Of a DNA stretch of 36,745 nucleotides, positions 1 to 8,621 are shown in pieces. Made by a program: the position numbers and the translations under genes. Source of the DNA: Candidatus Poribacteria bacterium (GTDB lineage Bacteria; Poribacteria; WGA-4E; WGA-3G); the NCBI GenBank assembly GCA_022827885.1, contig JAJEIP010000124.1, forward strand, positions 1 through 36,745. Direction: 5' to 3'. Each line of letters starts with the position of its first letter. Position 1 is the stretch's first letter. The notes under the pieces are model-generated. The model did no database searches and had not been told where the DNA came from. It was given only the letters and a program-made list of their open reading frames with translations.

Positions 1-1935
1 ATATATCCCTCCTAAGTCCGTTGCGGTAAGCCTATAAATCCCGGGTGTGGTCGGCACTGTAATCGTTTCAGCAGTGCCGGTGGTGAGGGTTGGTGATCCA
101 GTGACAGCAGTACCACTCAGCGTAACCAATCTTCCTGGGACAAGTGTCCCCGCTGCCGTGAGTGCGTCGACAAGGATCTCCCGCGTCGTGCCTGTACCAC
201 TGGGCGTAATCCGAAGTCTCGCTTCTTGCTGCGTTGGCGGTTGTGGACTTCCACCCCCACCGTTACTTGTACCCCCGATGTTGAAGATTACGTCATCAGT
301 AACATAAATCGTATCATCGGTACGATCATTAGGTGTAGGGGAGGCGTTCTCATCAACATAGCGCAAAAGATGTGCAGTAACTCTCGGAGAACTTGAACTG
401 TCGTTCGGATCGAAAAAGACAAAGGCTACACCATTCCCATCCGTCATAACTTCTAGAAGCCCTAGAGTAGTTGGGGTAGCCGCCGTGGATGGATCGTCCA
501 ATGTCCCTTCGCTTGTTCTGAATTGAACAGTTTCTCCAGATAACGCAGTTCCGTCTTCATCCACTGCTTTCACACGCAGTTCGTATTCTCCAGCGTGACC
601 GCTAGCTTGACTACTTAGGCTCTTAGGCTCAACCAATTGATTTCCGGAACCAGCAGTGCCGGTATACGCACTAACGACTTTACTTTGCCCCACAGCACTA
701 ATCGTAACATCCTGTTTTCTGTCAGTCCCAAGCTGGAAGTCAACGGTGGCTCGACCATTTTCATCGGTCCGTACATAGAGTATCTTATCTGTGGCTGTTG
801 TTAGTTGAGCACCATTAGCGTTAAGTCTCTCCCTATAAGCAGAGGTAACTAAGGTGCCAGAATTTACAGTACGACCACCGACAGTACCAACGGAATCAAA
901 TACCAAATAGCCTCCAGCAGTGCCGCTACCTTTGACTTGAAACTTGACTACAACCCCAGGGGCAGAGTTAGTAGTACCGCTTGATGCCTCGACTGATGCA
1001 GTGGTGTTCTGGTCTGTTACCCTAGCTACAAAGGCATTGTTAAGCGTATCATTAATCAGCCCGGGATCTGTCTTAGCTCCAGAGTTGTCAGCAATAGTAC
1101 CAGTCCCAATACCATTAGGATCATCAGGGTAACCTACTGTAAGTTTGGGAGCTCCAATAATATAAGCACCCGTCGTGGTTACCTCAGAATCTGTAACTCT
1201 TGCAGTTACCTGATAGGATCGACTCATTGTTAGCCACACATCAAAGACACTTGATCCATTAGTTGCAGTTGCCAGAGTGCCTGCCGGAGTTTCTATCTGA
1301 AGAGCACCACCGCTGGGGACGGTACTGTAGTCAACGTTATAGTGACCACTATCTCCGTTATGAACTTTTATCTCAGCACCCGAAAAAATCCCCTTTTTAT
1401 ATCCAGCGCTTAAACCCTGCAGGCTGACAGTGGTTGTTTTGCTACCAGACCCTTTCACGTAATAGGTGGTCGTCGTGGACCAGGCTCCGAAAAAATCGGC
1501 AGTATCGTCAGGATCGTTATAATCTGTACCACTTATTTTAACCCATTGCTTGCCTTTAGCTGTGAATCTTATAACGACAGTGGCGGGGGCTGCAAAGGTC
1601 CTGCCCTCTCTCGTATAGGTAAGGGCGCTAGAGTCATCATTCTCTGTCAGGGTCACACTGGATAATCCGCCAAAATTTGTTATGGCAATGCCTGGACTTT
1701 TAGTAATTCTAACAGTCTCTTTTCTACCGGGATCATCGAACGTAGTGGGAATAGCAGGGGCAGTACCAGGAGTTCCATCAACATTGTATACGGTACTATC
1801 ATCCGTATTCAAATGAGCTACAGTCTGAGTACCAGGCCTTGATACAGCCTCAGCAATCCCCTGCACACCAAACGCCAGCACAAGAGACATCAGTAAAGCG
1901 AAGCATGGGTTCTGTGTAAAAAGTTTGGTTTTCAA
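1..1935 (-). CDS. Large secreted surface protein with Ig-like (Big-1/invasin-type) domain, 3' end outside window
   Basis: An uninterrupted reading frame of 645 codons runs from a TTG at 1935-1933 to the left edge with no stop, so the protein is C-terminally incomplete here. The TTG is chosen because AAGGAG lies 9 nt upstream (1950-1945). It is followed by a Sec signal peptide: MKTKLFTQ, a hydrophobic stretch ALLMSLVLAFGV, and an AEA cleavage site near residue 30. The mature part is Thr/Ser/Gly/Asp-rich and beta-structured. Residues about 440-530 (EYELRVKAVDEDG ... GETVQFRTSEGTL ... VMTDGNGVAFVFF) have the layout of a bacterial Ig-like Big-1 domain, and a similar module seems to start near residue 565 after a Gly-rich linker. 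It probably acts as an extracellular or outer-surface adhesin-like protein; the ligand is unknown. It lies downstream of, and in the same direction as, the lamin-tail protein gene, but a terminator separates them. Confidence 0.8.
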   Translation of the reverse strand, partial: MKTKLFTQNPCFALLMSLVLAFGVQGIAEAVSRPGTQTVAHLNTDDSTVYNVDGTPGTAPAIPTTFDDPGRKETVRITKSPGIAITNFGGLSSVTLTENDDSSALTYTREGRTFAAPATVVIRFTAKGKQWVKISGTDYNDPDDTADFFGAWSTTTTYYVKGSGSKTTTVSLQGLSAGYKKGIFSGAEIKVHNGDSGHYNVDYSTVPSGGALQIETPAGTLATATNGSSVFDVWLTMSRSYQVTARVTDSEVTTTGAYIIGAPKLTVGYPDDPNGIGTGTIADNSGAKTDPGLINDTLNNAFVARVTDQNTTASVEASSGTTNSAPGVVVKFQVKGSGTAGGYLVFDSVGTVGGRTVNSGTLVTSAYRERLNANGAQLTTATDKILYVRTDENGRATVDFQLGTDRKQDVTISAVGQSKVVSAYTGTAGSGNQLVEPKSLSSQASGHAGEYELRVKAVDEDGTALSGETVQFRTSEGTLDDPSTAATPTTLGLLEVMTDGNGVAFVFFDPNDSSSSPRVTAHLLRYVDENASPTPNDRTDDTIYVTDDVIFNIGGTSNGGGGSPQPPTQQEARLRITPSGTGTTREILVDALTAAGTLVPGRLVTLSGTAVTGSPTLTTGTAETITVPTTPGIYRLTATDLGGIY

Positions 1936-2017
1936 GGTAAATATCTCCTTATGAGGTTTTGTCTGTTCTAAGATTTCACTTGGCAAAACAAACTTGGCAT
2001 AACCTGTCTCAAAGGTT

Positions 2018-2061
2018 GGATAGGACTCGGGGTGCATCACCCCGAGTTGAGACCCCTATCC
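2018..2061. repeat. Long palindromic hairpin, REP-like
   Basis: A 10-bp perfect stem (ACTCGGGGTG at 2025-2034 with CACCCCGAGT at 2038-2047, loop CAT) is nested in an outer 7-bp stem (GGATAGG 2018-2024 with CCTATCC 2055-2061). The 'gggg ... cccc' palindrome next to a TAGG/CCTA edge resembles other short hairpins in this window (5049, 8622, 36555). It lies between two minus-strand surface-protein genes. Confidence 0.7.
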
Positions 2062-2074
2062 GCCAAGTAATATG

Positions 2075-2116
2075 AAAAACGAAAGCCGAGGCATCAGAGA
2101 CACCCCGGCTTCGTTT
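2075..2116 (-). terminator. Rho-independent terminator of the lamin-tail protein gene
   Basis: Read on the minus strand, an imperfect GC-rich stem (AACGAAGCCGGGG pairing with CCTCGGCTTTCGTT, one bulge) is followed by a T-rich tail (GTTTTTC). It lies about 55 nt after the stop of the upstream minus-strand gene. Confidence 0.65.
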
Positions 2117-2169
2117 GGTTAAGGTTAGTTCAAACAAATTTTATCCCTGAAATAACCTCTTTGTTGCTA

Positions 2170-5007
2170 CTACTCATTGGACGACTTCAATTCACCCCAC
2201 GTGGAGGTAAGTTTGCCGGCGGCGCCGATATGCCCTTTCAGGCGGATACCGCGGGTCAGCGTCTGACGTTGCCCATCGAGGGAGACGTCTTCAATTTGGT
2301 AGTAGTATACGATGTTGGGTTGAGCAGTCGTATCCGTGTAGGTATAGAACTGCTTCTCACTGGTCGTGCCAGCACCGGGGACCATTGTGGCGTTGATGAC
2401 TTGGAACTCACCGTTGCGTTGGTTACTCCGCTTGATGAAGAATCCAGCGTTGTTGAGTTCGGACTGTGTTGCCCACGTAATCACGACTGCGCCGGTTGCT
2501 TTATCGCGTGCCGGACGGAAGTGTGAGAGTTCAACGGGCAGGGGACCACCCGCGTCATAGCCAGGTGTTCCAGCATCTTCATCGCTGCCATACCACGTTG
2601 TCGGTCCAGAGACCAGTGGTGTAGCGGAAGCGAGAATCCACCCATTTGCGTCTGTGCCTTTGGTCATCATACCAGCATCCATTTCACGACGGATCAGCGA
2701 ACTCCGACCCGAATCGGACATCGGGATATCCCATGCCTCAGCAGCGTCGAGGTTGCCTGCCATGTCGCCATACTCCACAATGCCAGTGGTTTGCCGGGGC
2801 AGGAGTGTGATCATGAAACCCATCGGGCTGAGGAGGGTATACCGCCCCTTCTGCTCGACCTCGGCTGAAATATCAACGACGCGATCACTTCCGGCTAAGT
2901 TGCTGGAGCTGCGAGCCATGCCAGCGACGAGCAGGAGGGATTTCCCCTTCGTGCCACCCGCACCTTCGCCACCACCAATACCGAGCGTGCCGCTCAGGTC
3001 GATGCTGATCGAAGTGCCAATAACATCGGCATCTGCTGCGGAGTTCTCAATCTCAAGAGACCATCCAGCGAGACTGACTTCTTTGCCAGCGACGTTGGTA
3101 AGTTCGATCCACTGTGGGAGTCGACCACTACCCGTGTCAACCATGATTTCGGTGATCATAATATCGGAAGCCATCGCAGCGTCAACTGTCACCGGTGGAT
3201 CTTCGGGTGGGGGTGGTGCCGGATAGTTAATCGGCATCGCACCGGGTGAACCCACGCGTCCTAAGGCATCTGCCTTGAAGTTCACGCTGGGTCTCTCAGA
3301 GGACGCCCAGCTGCTTGCCATCGTGCCATCTTTAGCCATACCAGCGGCATCAATAGAGCGCTGCATCGAAACAATGTCAGTCGTACCAGCGAATTGTACC
3401 TGATCTCCACCGGTAGCTGCCATGGATCTACCGCTCTGTCCTGTCCCTGCGATGTTCCAGTTCCGAGTGCTCAACCGGTCTGCGATCTTACTATCCGCAG
3501 CAGTCATATCCGGCAATGCCTCATTGGCTTCATAGAACATCAACTTATAATCTTTGGTCTTGATCTGGGCACCGGAGGTATTGCGAATCTCAATCCATTG
3601 GTTGTGCTCAGGATTCGCTAAGGACGCATCTGTCCCCCACATAACTTCACTGATGACCGCACCTGTGCCGTCTGTGGTAATCAGGTCAATCGTGCCATCA
3701 TTGATGAGGAAGGTTTCCAAATCCCGAAGACCGCCGATAACAACGTTGTATAACTGTGCGCGTGCGCTTCGACCACTGCCTGCGAGATTCGCGTCTTTCG
3801 CATCACCAGGATGCATGATTCCCGTCTCGCTTGACTTTTCTGCGTCGTTGGCACCGTCTCCATCATCACTGGCGACGACTAAGTAGCCACCCATCGGGAT
3901 GATCGTGTCGTTAGCGATACCGACTGAGGTACCTGCTGCGGCTGTCGGCTTATCAACACCTGTCAGATCTGCTTTAATAACCGCTGTTTTCTCTTTATTC
4001 TCGGCGAGATCATCAGGCACCGTTCGGGTAGCACCGGCAGACGTACGGGCGACTTCATACTTCTTTGCAGCAAGCGCACGGTCTTCAAAGTCCGTGACCC
4101 AGACAATCACGTCCTCGCCCTTGAAATTTGGGGTGATCGTCGCTTTGTACTGATAGAACTCGCGAACATTACCAGTTGCCATTGGCATGAGAGGGTCAGT
4201 GTCAGTAGCAGCTCCGTCAGTGTCTATCGCATTGTCAGCGGTATTGTAAAGAGCAGCAGTTCCATCAATATCTCCATTGAGATAATCTGCTCGACTTACG
4301 GCTCCGCCATCAATAACGGCTGTGACAGATCCATTTTTGGCTTTGACATTCGCTTTTGTGAACGCTTTCGGCTTTTCACTCAGCACGATCTTAACGTCAA
4401 AGGGGCCGGTGACTTTCGCTGATGTGAAATCAGATTCAGGTATAAGCCGCACCATCCGAACTGGGTAGGGATCTCCAGCATCTGCAGCGACTATAGAAAA
4501 CTCGTAAGCACCGGAGGCTTGGTTGCCTTTGCCTTGGGTCGAACCGGTAACAGCTGTAGCCACATCTGCGGGGACATACACAATCACCTTTGTGATAGCA
4601 GTACCAGGGGCAAACACCGCTTCGTATTTTTTACCGTTTATTTGATCCCAAGTGATAGTAGTAGGTGCCGTTTGTTCCACACCGTCGCCGTTGGTGAATA
4701 CCCACATAACATCTGCAGTTGGTGAGAAGTTGGCACCCGTGTTAGGGGTAGCGTCAGCAACCGTTGCGTTAAAGTTTACGACATCGCTGAACTCGATTGT
4801 TACCTTAACAGCATCAGCAACCTCTGAATCACCAGGGGGAGTGATTGCCGCTAGGACGACCTGCTTCCCATCGTCAAAATGGTGGTCTGCGGTCGAGATT
4901 GTCACCGTCGGCCCACCATCCGCAGCCATCGCAGTAGACGCCACAAAAGCAAGCGCAAATATTGTTATTAAACTCGTTAACGAAAATGCCATTTTCTTTG
5001 ACAACAT
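2170..5007 (-). CDS. Secreted lamin-tail-domain protein with C-terminal WG tag
   Basis: Predicted 945 aa. The start ATG (5007-5005) has AAGGAG 10-11 nt upstream and opens a Sec signal peptide (MLSKKMAFSLTSLITIFALAFVASTAMAA, cleavage after AMA/A near residue 29); a more upstream in-frame ATG lacks these features. Two segments look like lamin-tail (LTD) beta-sandwich domains: near residue 450 (VISEVMWGTD ... HNQWIEIRN) and near 610 (IMITEIMVD ... PQWIELTNV ... LAGWSLEIEN). The last 130 residues (PVELSHFRP ... VVITWATQSELNNAGFFIKRS ... YYYQIEDVSLDG) form an FN3-like module seen at the ends of many secreted bacterial proteins. The extreme C-terminus, GKLTSTWGELKSSNE, is the tag shared with other secreted proteins in this window. 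Probably an extracellular or cell-surface structural protein; no catalytic motif seen. Confidence 0.85.
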   Translation of the reverse strand: MLSKKMAFSLTSLITIFALAFVASTAMAADGGPTVTISTADHHFDDGKQVVLAAITPPGDSEVADAVKVTIEFSDVVNFNATVADATPNTGANFSPTADVMWVFTNGDGVEQTAPTTITWDQINGKKYEAVFAPGTAITKVIVYVPADVATAVTGSTQGKGNQASGAYEFSIVAADAGDPYPVRMVRLIPESDFTSAKVTGPFDVKIVLSEKPKAFTKANVKAKNGSVTAVIDGGAVSRADYLNGDIDGTAALYNTADNAIDTDGAATDTDPLMPMATGNVREFYQYKATITPNFKGEDVIVWVTDFEDRALAAKKYEVARTSAGATRTVPDDLAENKEKTAVIKADLTGVDKPTAAAGTSVGIANDTIIPMGGYLVVASDDGDGANDAEKSSETGIMHPGDAKDANLAGSGRSARAQLYNVVIGGLRDLETFLINDGTIDLITTDGTGAVISEVMWGTDASLANPEHNQWIEIRNTSGAQIKTKDYKLMFYEANEALPDMTAADSKIADRLSTRNWNIAGTGQSGRSMAATGGDQVQFAGTTDIVSMQRSIDAAGMAKDGTMASSWASSERPSVNFKADALGRVGSPGAMPINYPAPPPPEDPPVTVDAAMASDIMITEIMVDTGSGRLPQWIELTNVAGKEVSLAGWSLEIENSAADADVIGTSISIDLSGTLGIGGGEGAGGTKGKSLLLVAGMARSSSNLAGSDRVVDISAEVEQKGRYTLLSPMGFMITLLPRQTTGIVEYGDMAGNLDAAEAWDIPMSDSGRSSLIRREMDAGMMTKGTDANGWILASATPLVSGPTTWYGSDEDAGTPGYDAGGPLPVELSHFRPARDKATGAVVITWATQSELNNAGFFIKRSNQRNGEFQVINATMVPGAGTTSEKQFYTYTDTTAQPNIVYYYQIEDVSLDGQRQTLTRGIRLKGHIGAAGKLTSTWGELKSSNE

Positions 5008-5048
5008 TATTCGTTCTCTCCTTGTTCTTATGGAATAAAATGTTTGAC

Positions 5049-5067
5049 GGGTTGGGAGACCCAACCC
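5049..5067. repeat. Short perfect hairpin, REP-like
   Basis: GGGTTGGG (5049-5056), loop AGA, CCCAACCC (5060-5067), followed by CTA. It belongs to the window-wide class of short G-run/C-run palindromes bounded by CTA/TAG. It lies in the 5' leader of the lamin-tail protein gene, about 40 nt upstream of its start, so it may also form in the mRNA leader. Confidence 0.65.
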
Positions 5068-5181
5068 CTACTTACCTAAAACCTTTTGAAAAATAAGAAC
5101 GGATCCAGGGATTAATAAATCCATTCTCCATTTGAACCTAACCTTTTACACATAATGTTCTGTCGGGATTATGTGTTATCT

Positions 5182-5391
5182 TCAAGGGGTTGTGGATCGA
5201 TGCGCTGCTAAAAGCGACTGCTTGTGTTCGGAGATGAGTTCCTGTTCAAACTCTTGCCAAACTTCACTTTTCCGCCAACGAGACACATTGGAGACAGACG
5301 TCTCTAAGAGCCTGCTTATCTCACTATCTGTTTTCCCGTTGAAAGACATCTCACACGCAGTCAAAATCATTTTTGTGTCCAAGCGGCGCAT
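5182..5391 (-). CDS. Small helix-turn-helix protein (69 aa)
   Basis: The start ATG at 5391-5389 is preceded by GAGGA 7 nt upstream. A longer in-frame start at 5469 is excluded because it would lie within or upstream of the promoter described at 5448-5476. The protein is MRRLDTKMILTACEMSFNGK, then TDSEISRLLETSVSNVSRWR, then a charged tail. Residues about 19-44 form a helix-turn-helix like those of small phage-terminase-type or homeodomain-like regulators (EISRLL...SVSNVSRWRKS). It probably binds DNA. It is monocistronic with its own promoter, next to a repeat-rich AT-rich region; no partner gene is evident. Confidence 0.6.
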   Translation of the reverse strand: MRRLDTKMILTACEMSFNGKTDSEISRLLETSVSNVSRWRKSEVWQEFEQELISEHKQSLLAAHRSTTP

Positions 5392-5447
5392 TGTGAATTC
5401 CTCGCGTAATTGTGTAAAAATCTCGCGTTTCAACCCATTACACGTTA

Positions 5448-5476
5448 ATTCTACACTATATAACGCCATTTGTCAA
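5448..5476 (-). promoter_or_regulatory. Sigma-70-type promoter of the small HTH gene
   Basis: On the minus strand: TTGACA (5476-5471), 17-nt spacer, TAGAAT (5453-5448). This is near-consensus with ideal spacing, and predicts a transcript start about 50 nt before the ATG at 5391. Confidence 0.75.
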
Positions 5477-5498
5477 ATTAAAATTACAAAAAAATTGG

Positions 5499-5623
5499 AT
5501 ATATTTTATAAAAAACGCTAAATTCTCGTAAACATCGCATATATTTTATAAAAAACGCTAAATTCTCGTAAAATTGCGTAAAATTGTAGATATTCGCGAA
5601 AAGAACGCGATATTCGCGAAAAG
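5499..5623. repeat. Two sets of short tandem direct repeats in AT-rich DNA
   Basis: A 34-bp unit (starting ATATATTTTATAAAAAACGC) occurs at 5499-5532 and again, identically, at 5539-5572 (40-bp period). Directly after it, the 15-bp unit GATATTCGCGAAAAG occurs at 5589-5603 and 5609-5623 (20-bp period); it contains the palindrome TTCGCGAA. The arrangement lies upstream of the HTH gene promoter. Confidence 0.8.
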
Positions 5624-5901
5624 CGTCCTATATATTAAGGTATATAACCCGTTCACGAAATTTATGACTGCTGCGGGTGCCTCGAAATCCTACCGCTTTC
5701 CTTCCGAATGTAACAAAAGATATATTTTGTGCGGTTCAGGAATCCCCTCCATTTCTTGGCTGCGTAAAATTTTCGTCCTTTTCTCTGCTTGAATGGGTCT
5801 CACCCCGGTTCTCACCCAGACCTGACAGGAAATTTCCCCAAACATCTGTGTCATCCGCGACGCGACGCGGTTCAGGCGCTCGCCAAAATATTGCCGCCTG
5901 T

Positions 5902-6057
5902 ATGAAGATTAAGAATTTAATCGGGTCCTCAATTTCTGTGATGTGGCAGGATGCTGGGCAAAATTCTCTTGACAGACTTCACGGCACTCTATATAATAAT
6001 TCAAGTTGCCACTTATTTAGACATATAGCACTCCGCATGAAGATTAAGAATTTAATC
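5902..6057. repeat. 21-bp direct repeat, 135-bp period
   Basis: The 21-bp sequence that begins ATGAAGATTAAGAATTTAAT is present at 5902-5922 and 6037-6057 with no mismatch. The flanks also look alike (GGGT versus AGGT after it). The intervening DNA shows no coding signal. Confidence 0.75.
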
Positions 6058-6072
6058 AGGTAATTTCTCAAC

Positions 6073-6130
6073 GTGCGATAAATCGCACTACTACGAGCCG
6101 ACTCGTTTGTAGTAGGGCAATTCATTGCCC
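6073..6130. repeat. Row of three small hairpins, REP-like
   Basis: GTGCGAT/ATCGCAC (6073-6079, 6082-6088, 2-nt loop), an imperfect TACTACGAG...CTCGTTTGTAGTA, and GGGCAAT/ATTGCCC (6115-6121, 6124-6130). The modular hairpin arrangement bounded by GTAG/CTAC suggests a dispersed non-autonomous repeat element. Confidence 0.6.
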
Positions 6131-6391
6131 GTCAATTACCCAATTTATTTATTAAACCTCATCTGGAGCAAGGATCAGAGATTCAGACAAAAAAATGAAA
6201 AATGTTACACTTTTCGCCAAATTATTTTTTTTTCAACAGAGAATTGCAACGGAGAAATACCCGATAAACCCACGCCATCCGTGGATTCCCAGCCGAAACA
6301 CGCACAGAAATGCCAATTTAAAAATGTTATAAAAACGTAACATTTTGGAATATTATTCCGAACGCCACTATGAATACCGCTGGATAAAAAT

Positions 6392-6421
6392 TTGCTTCGC
6401 ATTGCGAATGTATGGTATAAT
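6392..6421 (+). promoter_or_regulatory. Candidate sigma-70-type promoter of the Rpn-type gene
   Basis: TTGCTT (6392-6397), 18-nt spacer, TATAAT (6416-6421). The -10 is perfect and the -35 moderate; it lies 25 nt upstream of the start codon at 6447. Confidence 0.5.
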
Positions 6422-6446
6422 TGGCTGAACTCGGAAAGGGAACAGA

Positions 6447-7376
6447 ATGGCGATTTTTGATACTGTTAGCAAAACACAAGCACAAACGCACCCCATGGAC
6501 TTCGTCAATCATTGCCTAAACTTTGAGCGAGGCGATGTTACTTTCGTTGAATTGATCGTTCCCCAACAGCCTACGGTTGAAATGCACGAAGCAGATATCG
6601 TTATCAAAGTGGAACTCAACGGTGAAGAGGTCCTGGTCCATTTGGAATTTCAGACCACGGACAGTTATGATCCTGAGATGTCACTTCGAATGGCAGGCTA
6701 TATCATTCGGTTGATGGAGACCTATCGATTGCCGGTGTATTCAAGTGTCATTTATCTCCGTCCGAATGCGGGACGGCGGGATCGTGGCGTTTACGAACAA
6801 AATATAACTGGGCATCAGGTCTTCATTGAATATCAAGTCCTGCGGCTGATTGAAATGGAAGGTGAGCCAATTCTTGATAATAAACCAACAGGTTTGCTTC
6901 CATTTACACCCCTCATGAAACGTCCTACGGATATGGACGCTGAAGAATGGCTGCGTCGCTGTGTCCAAACCGCAGATAGTGTTGATGTTCCGAATAAGCC
7001 AGCATATCTCGGGAGCCTCGCGGTTTTAGGGAATTTAGTTTATGAATCGGAACTGATTTCAAATATCATTCTGGAGGAAACCATGCAGCAATCTAATATT
7101 ATCGAATACTGGACGGAGAAAGCAACAGCCGAAGCACACCAACAAGGACTTGAACAGGGACGTGAACAAGGACTTGAACAGGGCATGAAAGAACGCGCCC
7201 GTGAGGATATCCTTGAAGCATTGGAACTTCTATTACAGCCTGATGTGGCACGCACTTTCAAGCCGGTATTAGAAACAATTGAGAACCCTCAACGCCTTAA
7301 GCAGCTGCTTCGCGCCGCAATCTTAGCGAAAAGTCCAGAGGATTTCCGACGGGCTTTAGAATCAAACGGAGAATAA
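6447..7376 (+). CDS. Rpn-type PD-(D/E)XK nuclease-family protein (putative transposase/recombination-promoting)
   Basis: 309 aa. The start ATG follows GGAAAGGGAAC. The N-terminal half carries a PD-(D/E)XK-like core: EADIVIKVELNG (Asp50) then EVLVHLEFQT (Glu67-x-Gln69), followed by a long helix EMSLRMAGYIIRLM. This is the arrangement of the Rpn/YhgA-like family of recombination-promoting nucleases, often labelled 'transposase'. The C-terminal part has a repetitive helical linker (QQGLEQGREQGLEQG, about residues 224-240) typical of this family, then a short helical tail. Its cellular role is probably DNA cleavage linked to recombination; this is known only for a few relatives. No inverted repeats or target-site duplications were seen around it, so I do not call a mobile element. 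It ends 35 nt before the Tm-1-like gene. Confidence 0.8.
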   Translation: MAIFDTVSKTQAQTHPMDFVNHCLNFERGDVTFVELIVPQQPTVEMHEADIVIKVELNGEEVLVHLEFQTTDSYDPEMSLRMAGYIIRLMETYRLPVYSSVIYLRPNAGRRDRGVYEQNITGHQVFIEYQVLRLIEMEGEPILDNKPTGLLPFTPLMKRPTDMDAEEWLRRCVQTADSVDVPNKPAYLGSLAVLGNLVYESELISNIILEETMQQSNIIEYWTEKATAEAHQQGLEQGREQGLEQGMKERAREDILEALELLLQPDVARTFKPVLETIENPQRLKQLLRAAILAKSPEDFRRALESNGE

Positions 7377-7411
7377 ATCTGAAATCTATGGAGAAGTGGA
7401 GGAATTCGGGC

Positions 7412-8620
7412 ATGGCAAAGACGGTTTGCATTGTCGGCACAATGGACACGAAAGGTCTGGAATTCGCGTTTATCAAAGCACAGATAGAATCCACTGGAAC
7501 TTCAACGTGTGTTATCAATACGGGTATATTGGGAGACCCTCAATTAACACCAGATGTTTCCGCGGATGAAGTCGCACAAGCAGGAGGTTCATCCCTTCAG
7601 GCATTGAGGGATGAAGGCGACCGAGGGAACAGTGTCGCTATAATGGCACAAGGTGCCGCTACGCTTGTTGCTGAAAAGCAGGCGGCAGGCGAAGTCGATG
7701 GGATCATCTCACTCGGTGGCTCCGCAGGCACTACCATCGGCACGACAGCGATGCAGGCGGTCCCAGTGGGTGTCCCCAAAATTATGGTGTCAACGTTGGC
7801 ATCGGGGGACACGAGTCCGTATGTCCAATCTAAAGACATAACGATGATGTATTCTGTTGTAGACATCGCCGGTATTAACCGGTTGTCTCGGCAGATCCTC
7901 GCCAACGCCGCTGGTGCGATCGTTGGAATGGTCAACGCGGAGATGCCGGAGGCAACAGCAGACAAACCTCTCATCGCGGCGACGATGTTCGGTGTGACAA
8001 CCCCATGCGTTACAAAAGCGATGGAAATCCTTGAAGCCGCGGGTTATGAAGTCCTCGTCTTTCACGCAACCGGTACCGGTGGACAAGCGATGGAGGATCT
8101 CGTCAAAGGCGGTTTCCTCACTGGCGTGTTAGATGTAACAACGACCGAACTTGCTGACGAATTGGTCGGTGGGGTCCTCAGTGCCGGTCCCGATCGGTTG
8201 GAAGCCGCGGGAGACTCTGGACTGCCGCAGGTTGTCGCGCCAGGGGCATTGGATATGGTGAATTTCGGTCCTCCCGACACAGTGCCAGAGCAGTTCAGCG
8301 ATAGGTTGTTCTACCAGCACAATCCGACTGTGACACTGATGCGGACAACCGCTGAAGAGACGGCTGAACTCGGACGCATCATGGCACGTAAACTCAGTGA
8401 GGCACAGGGACCTACAACAGTTATTATTCCGGCGCAGGGCGTGTCAGCGATTGACAAAACGGGACAACCCTTTGATTCTCCCGAAGCGCGCACCGCATGG
8501 AGCGAGAACCTGAAGGCACACATCGGTGACAATGTAACCGTTATTGAGATGGACGCTCACATCAACGACGACGCATTCGCAACAAAACTCGTAGAAACAT
8601 TGTTAGAAAGCATCAAGTAA
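7412..8620 (+). CDS. Tm-1-like ATP-binding domain protein (UPF0261 family)
   Basis: 402 aa. The start at 7412 (MAKTVCIVGTMDTKG) is preferred to an ATG 24 nt upstream because GGAGG lies 8-9 nt before it and family members begin with this strand. The sequence is collinear with UPF0261 / Tm-1-like proteins: N-terminal TMDTKG, a Gly-rich GGSAGTTIGT nucleotide-binding-type loop, MVSTLASGDTSPYV, a second half starting ATMFGVTTPCV, and VFHATGTGGQAME. Length is normal for the family. The plant homologue Tm-1 binds ATP and a viral replicase; the bacterial role is not established, though genes of this family often sit in catabolic operons. Here it may be cotranscribed with the preceding Rpn-type gene (35 nt gap), without an obvious functional link. 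Confidence 0.9.
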   Translation: MAKTVCIVGTMDTKGLEFAFIKAQIESTGTSTCVINTGILGDPQLTPDVSADEVAQAGGSSLQALRDEGDRGNSVAIMAQGAATLVAEKQAAGEVDGIISLGGSAGTTIGTTAMQAVPVGVPKIMVSTLASGDTSPYVQSKDITMMYSVVDIAGINRLSRQILANAAGAIVGMVNAEMPEATADKPLIAATMFGVTTPCVTKAMEILEAAGYEVLVFHATGTGGQAMEDLVKGGFLTGVLDVTTTELADELVGGVLSAGPDRLEAAGDSGLPQVVAPGALDMVNFGPPDTVPEQFSDRLFYQHNPTVTLMRTTAEETAELGRIMARKLSEAQGPTTVIIPAQGVSAIDKTGQPFDSPEARTAWSENLKAHIGDNVTVIEMDAHINDDAFATKLVETLLESIK

Positions 8621-8621
8621 C

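Larger units (their letters stand above)
5470..6446. other. Gene-free AT-rich region (about 1 kb)
   Basis: No convincing coding frame on either strand; open frames here have no ribosome site, composition or motif support. The region holds tandem duplications at 5499-5623, a 21-bp direct repeat at 5902/6037, a row of small hairpins at 6073-6130, and the promoter for the following gene near 6392-6421. Confidence 0.6.

Noticed and set aside
2654-4153. Plus-strand open frames of up to 190 codons opposite the lamin-tail gene
   Set aside because: They are antisense shadows of a gene with signal peptide, domains and ribosome site; their translations are low-complexity Ser/Pro/Arg-rich.
5574-6340. 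Several 70-128 codon frames in the AT-rich gap
   Set aside because: No ribosome sites, no recognisable motifs, and they run through duplicated repeats and hairpins.
6447-7376. Insertion sequence carrying a transposase
   Set aside because: The Rpn-type protein is often labelled transposase, but no terminal inverted repeats or target duplications flank it.
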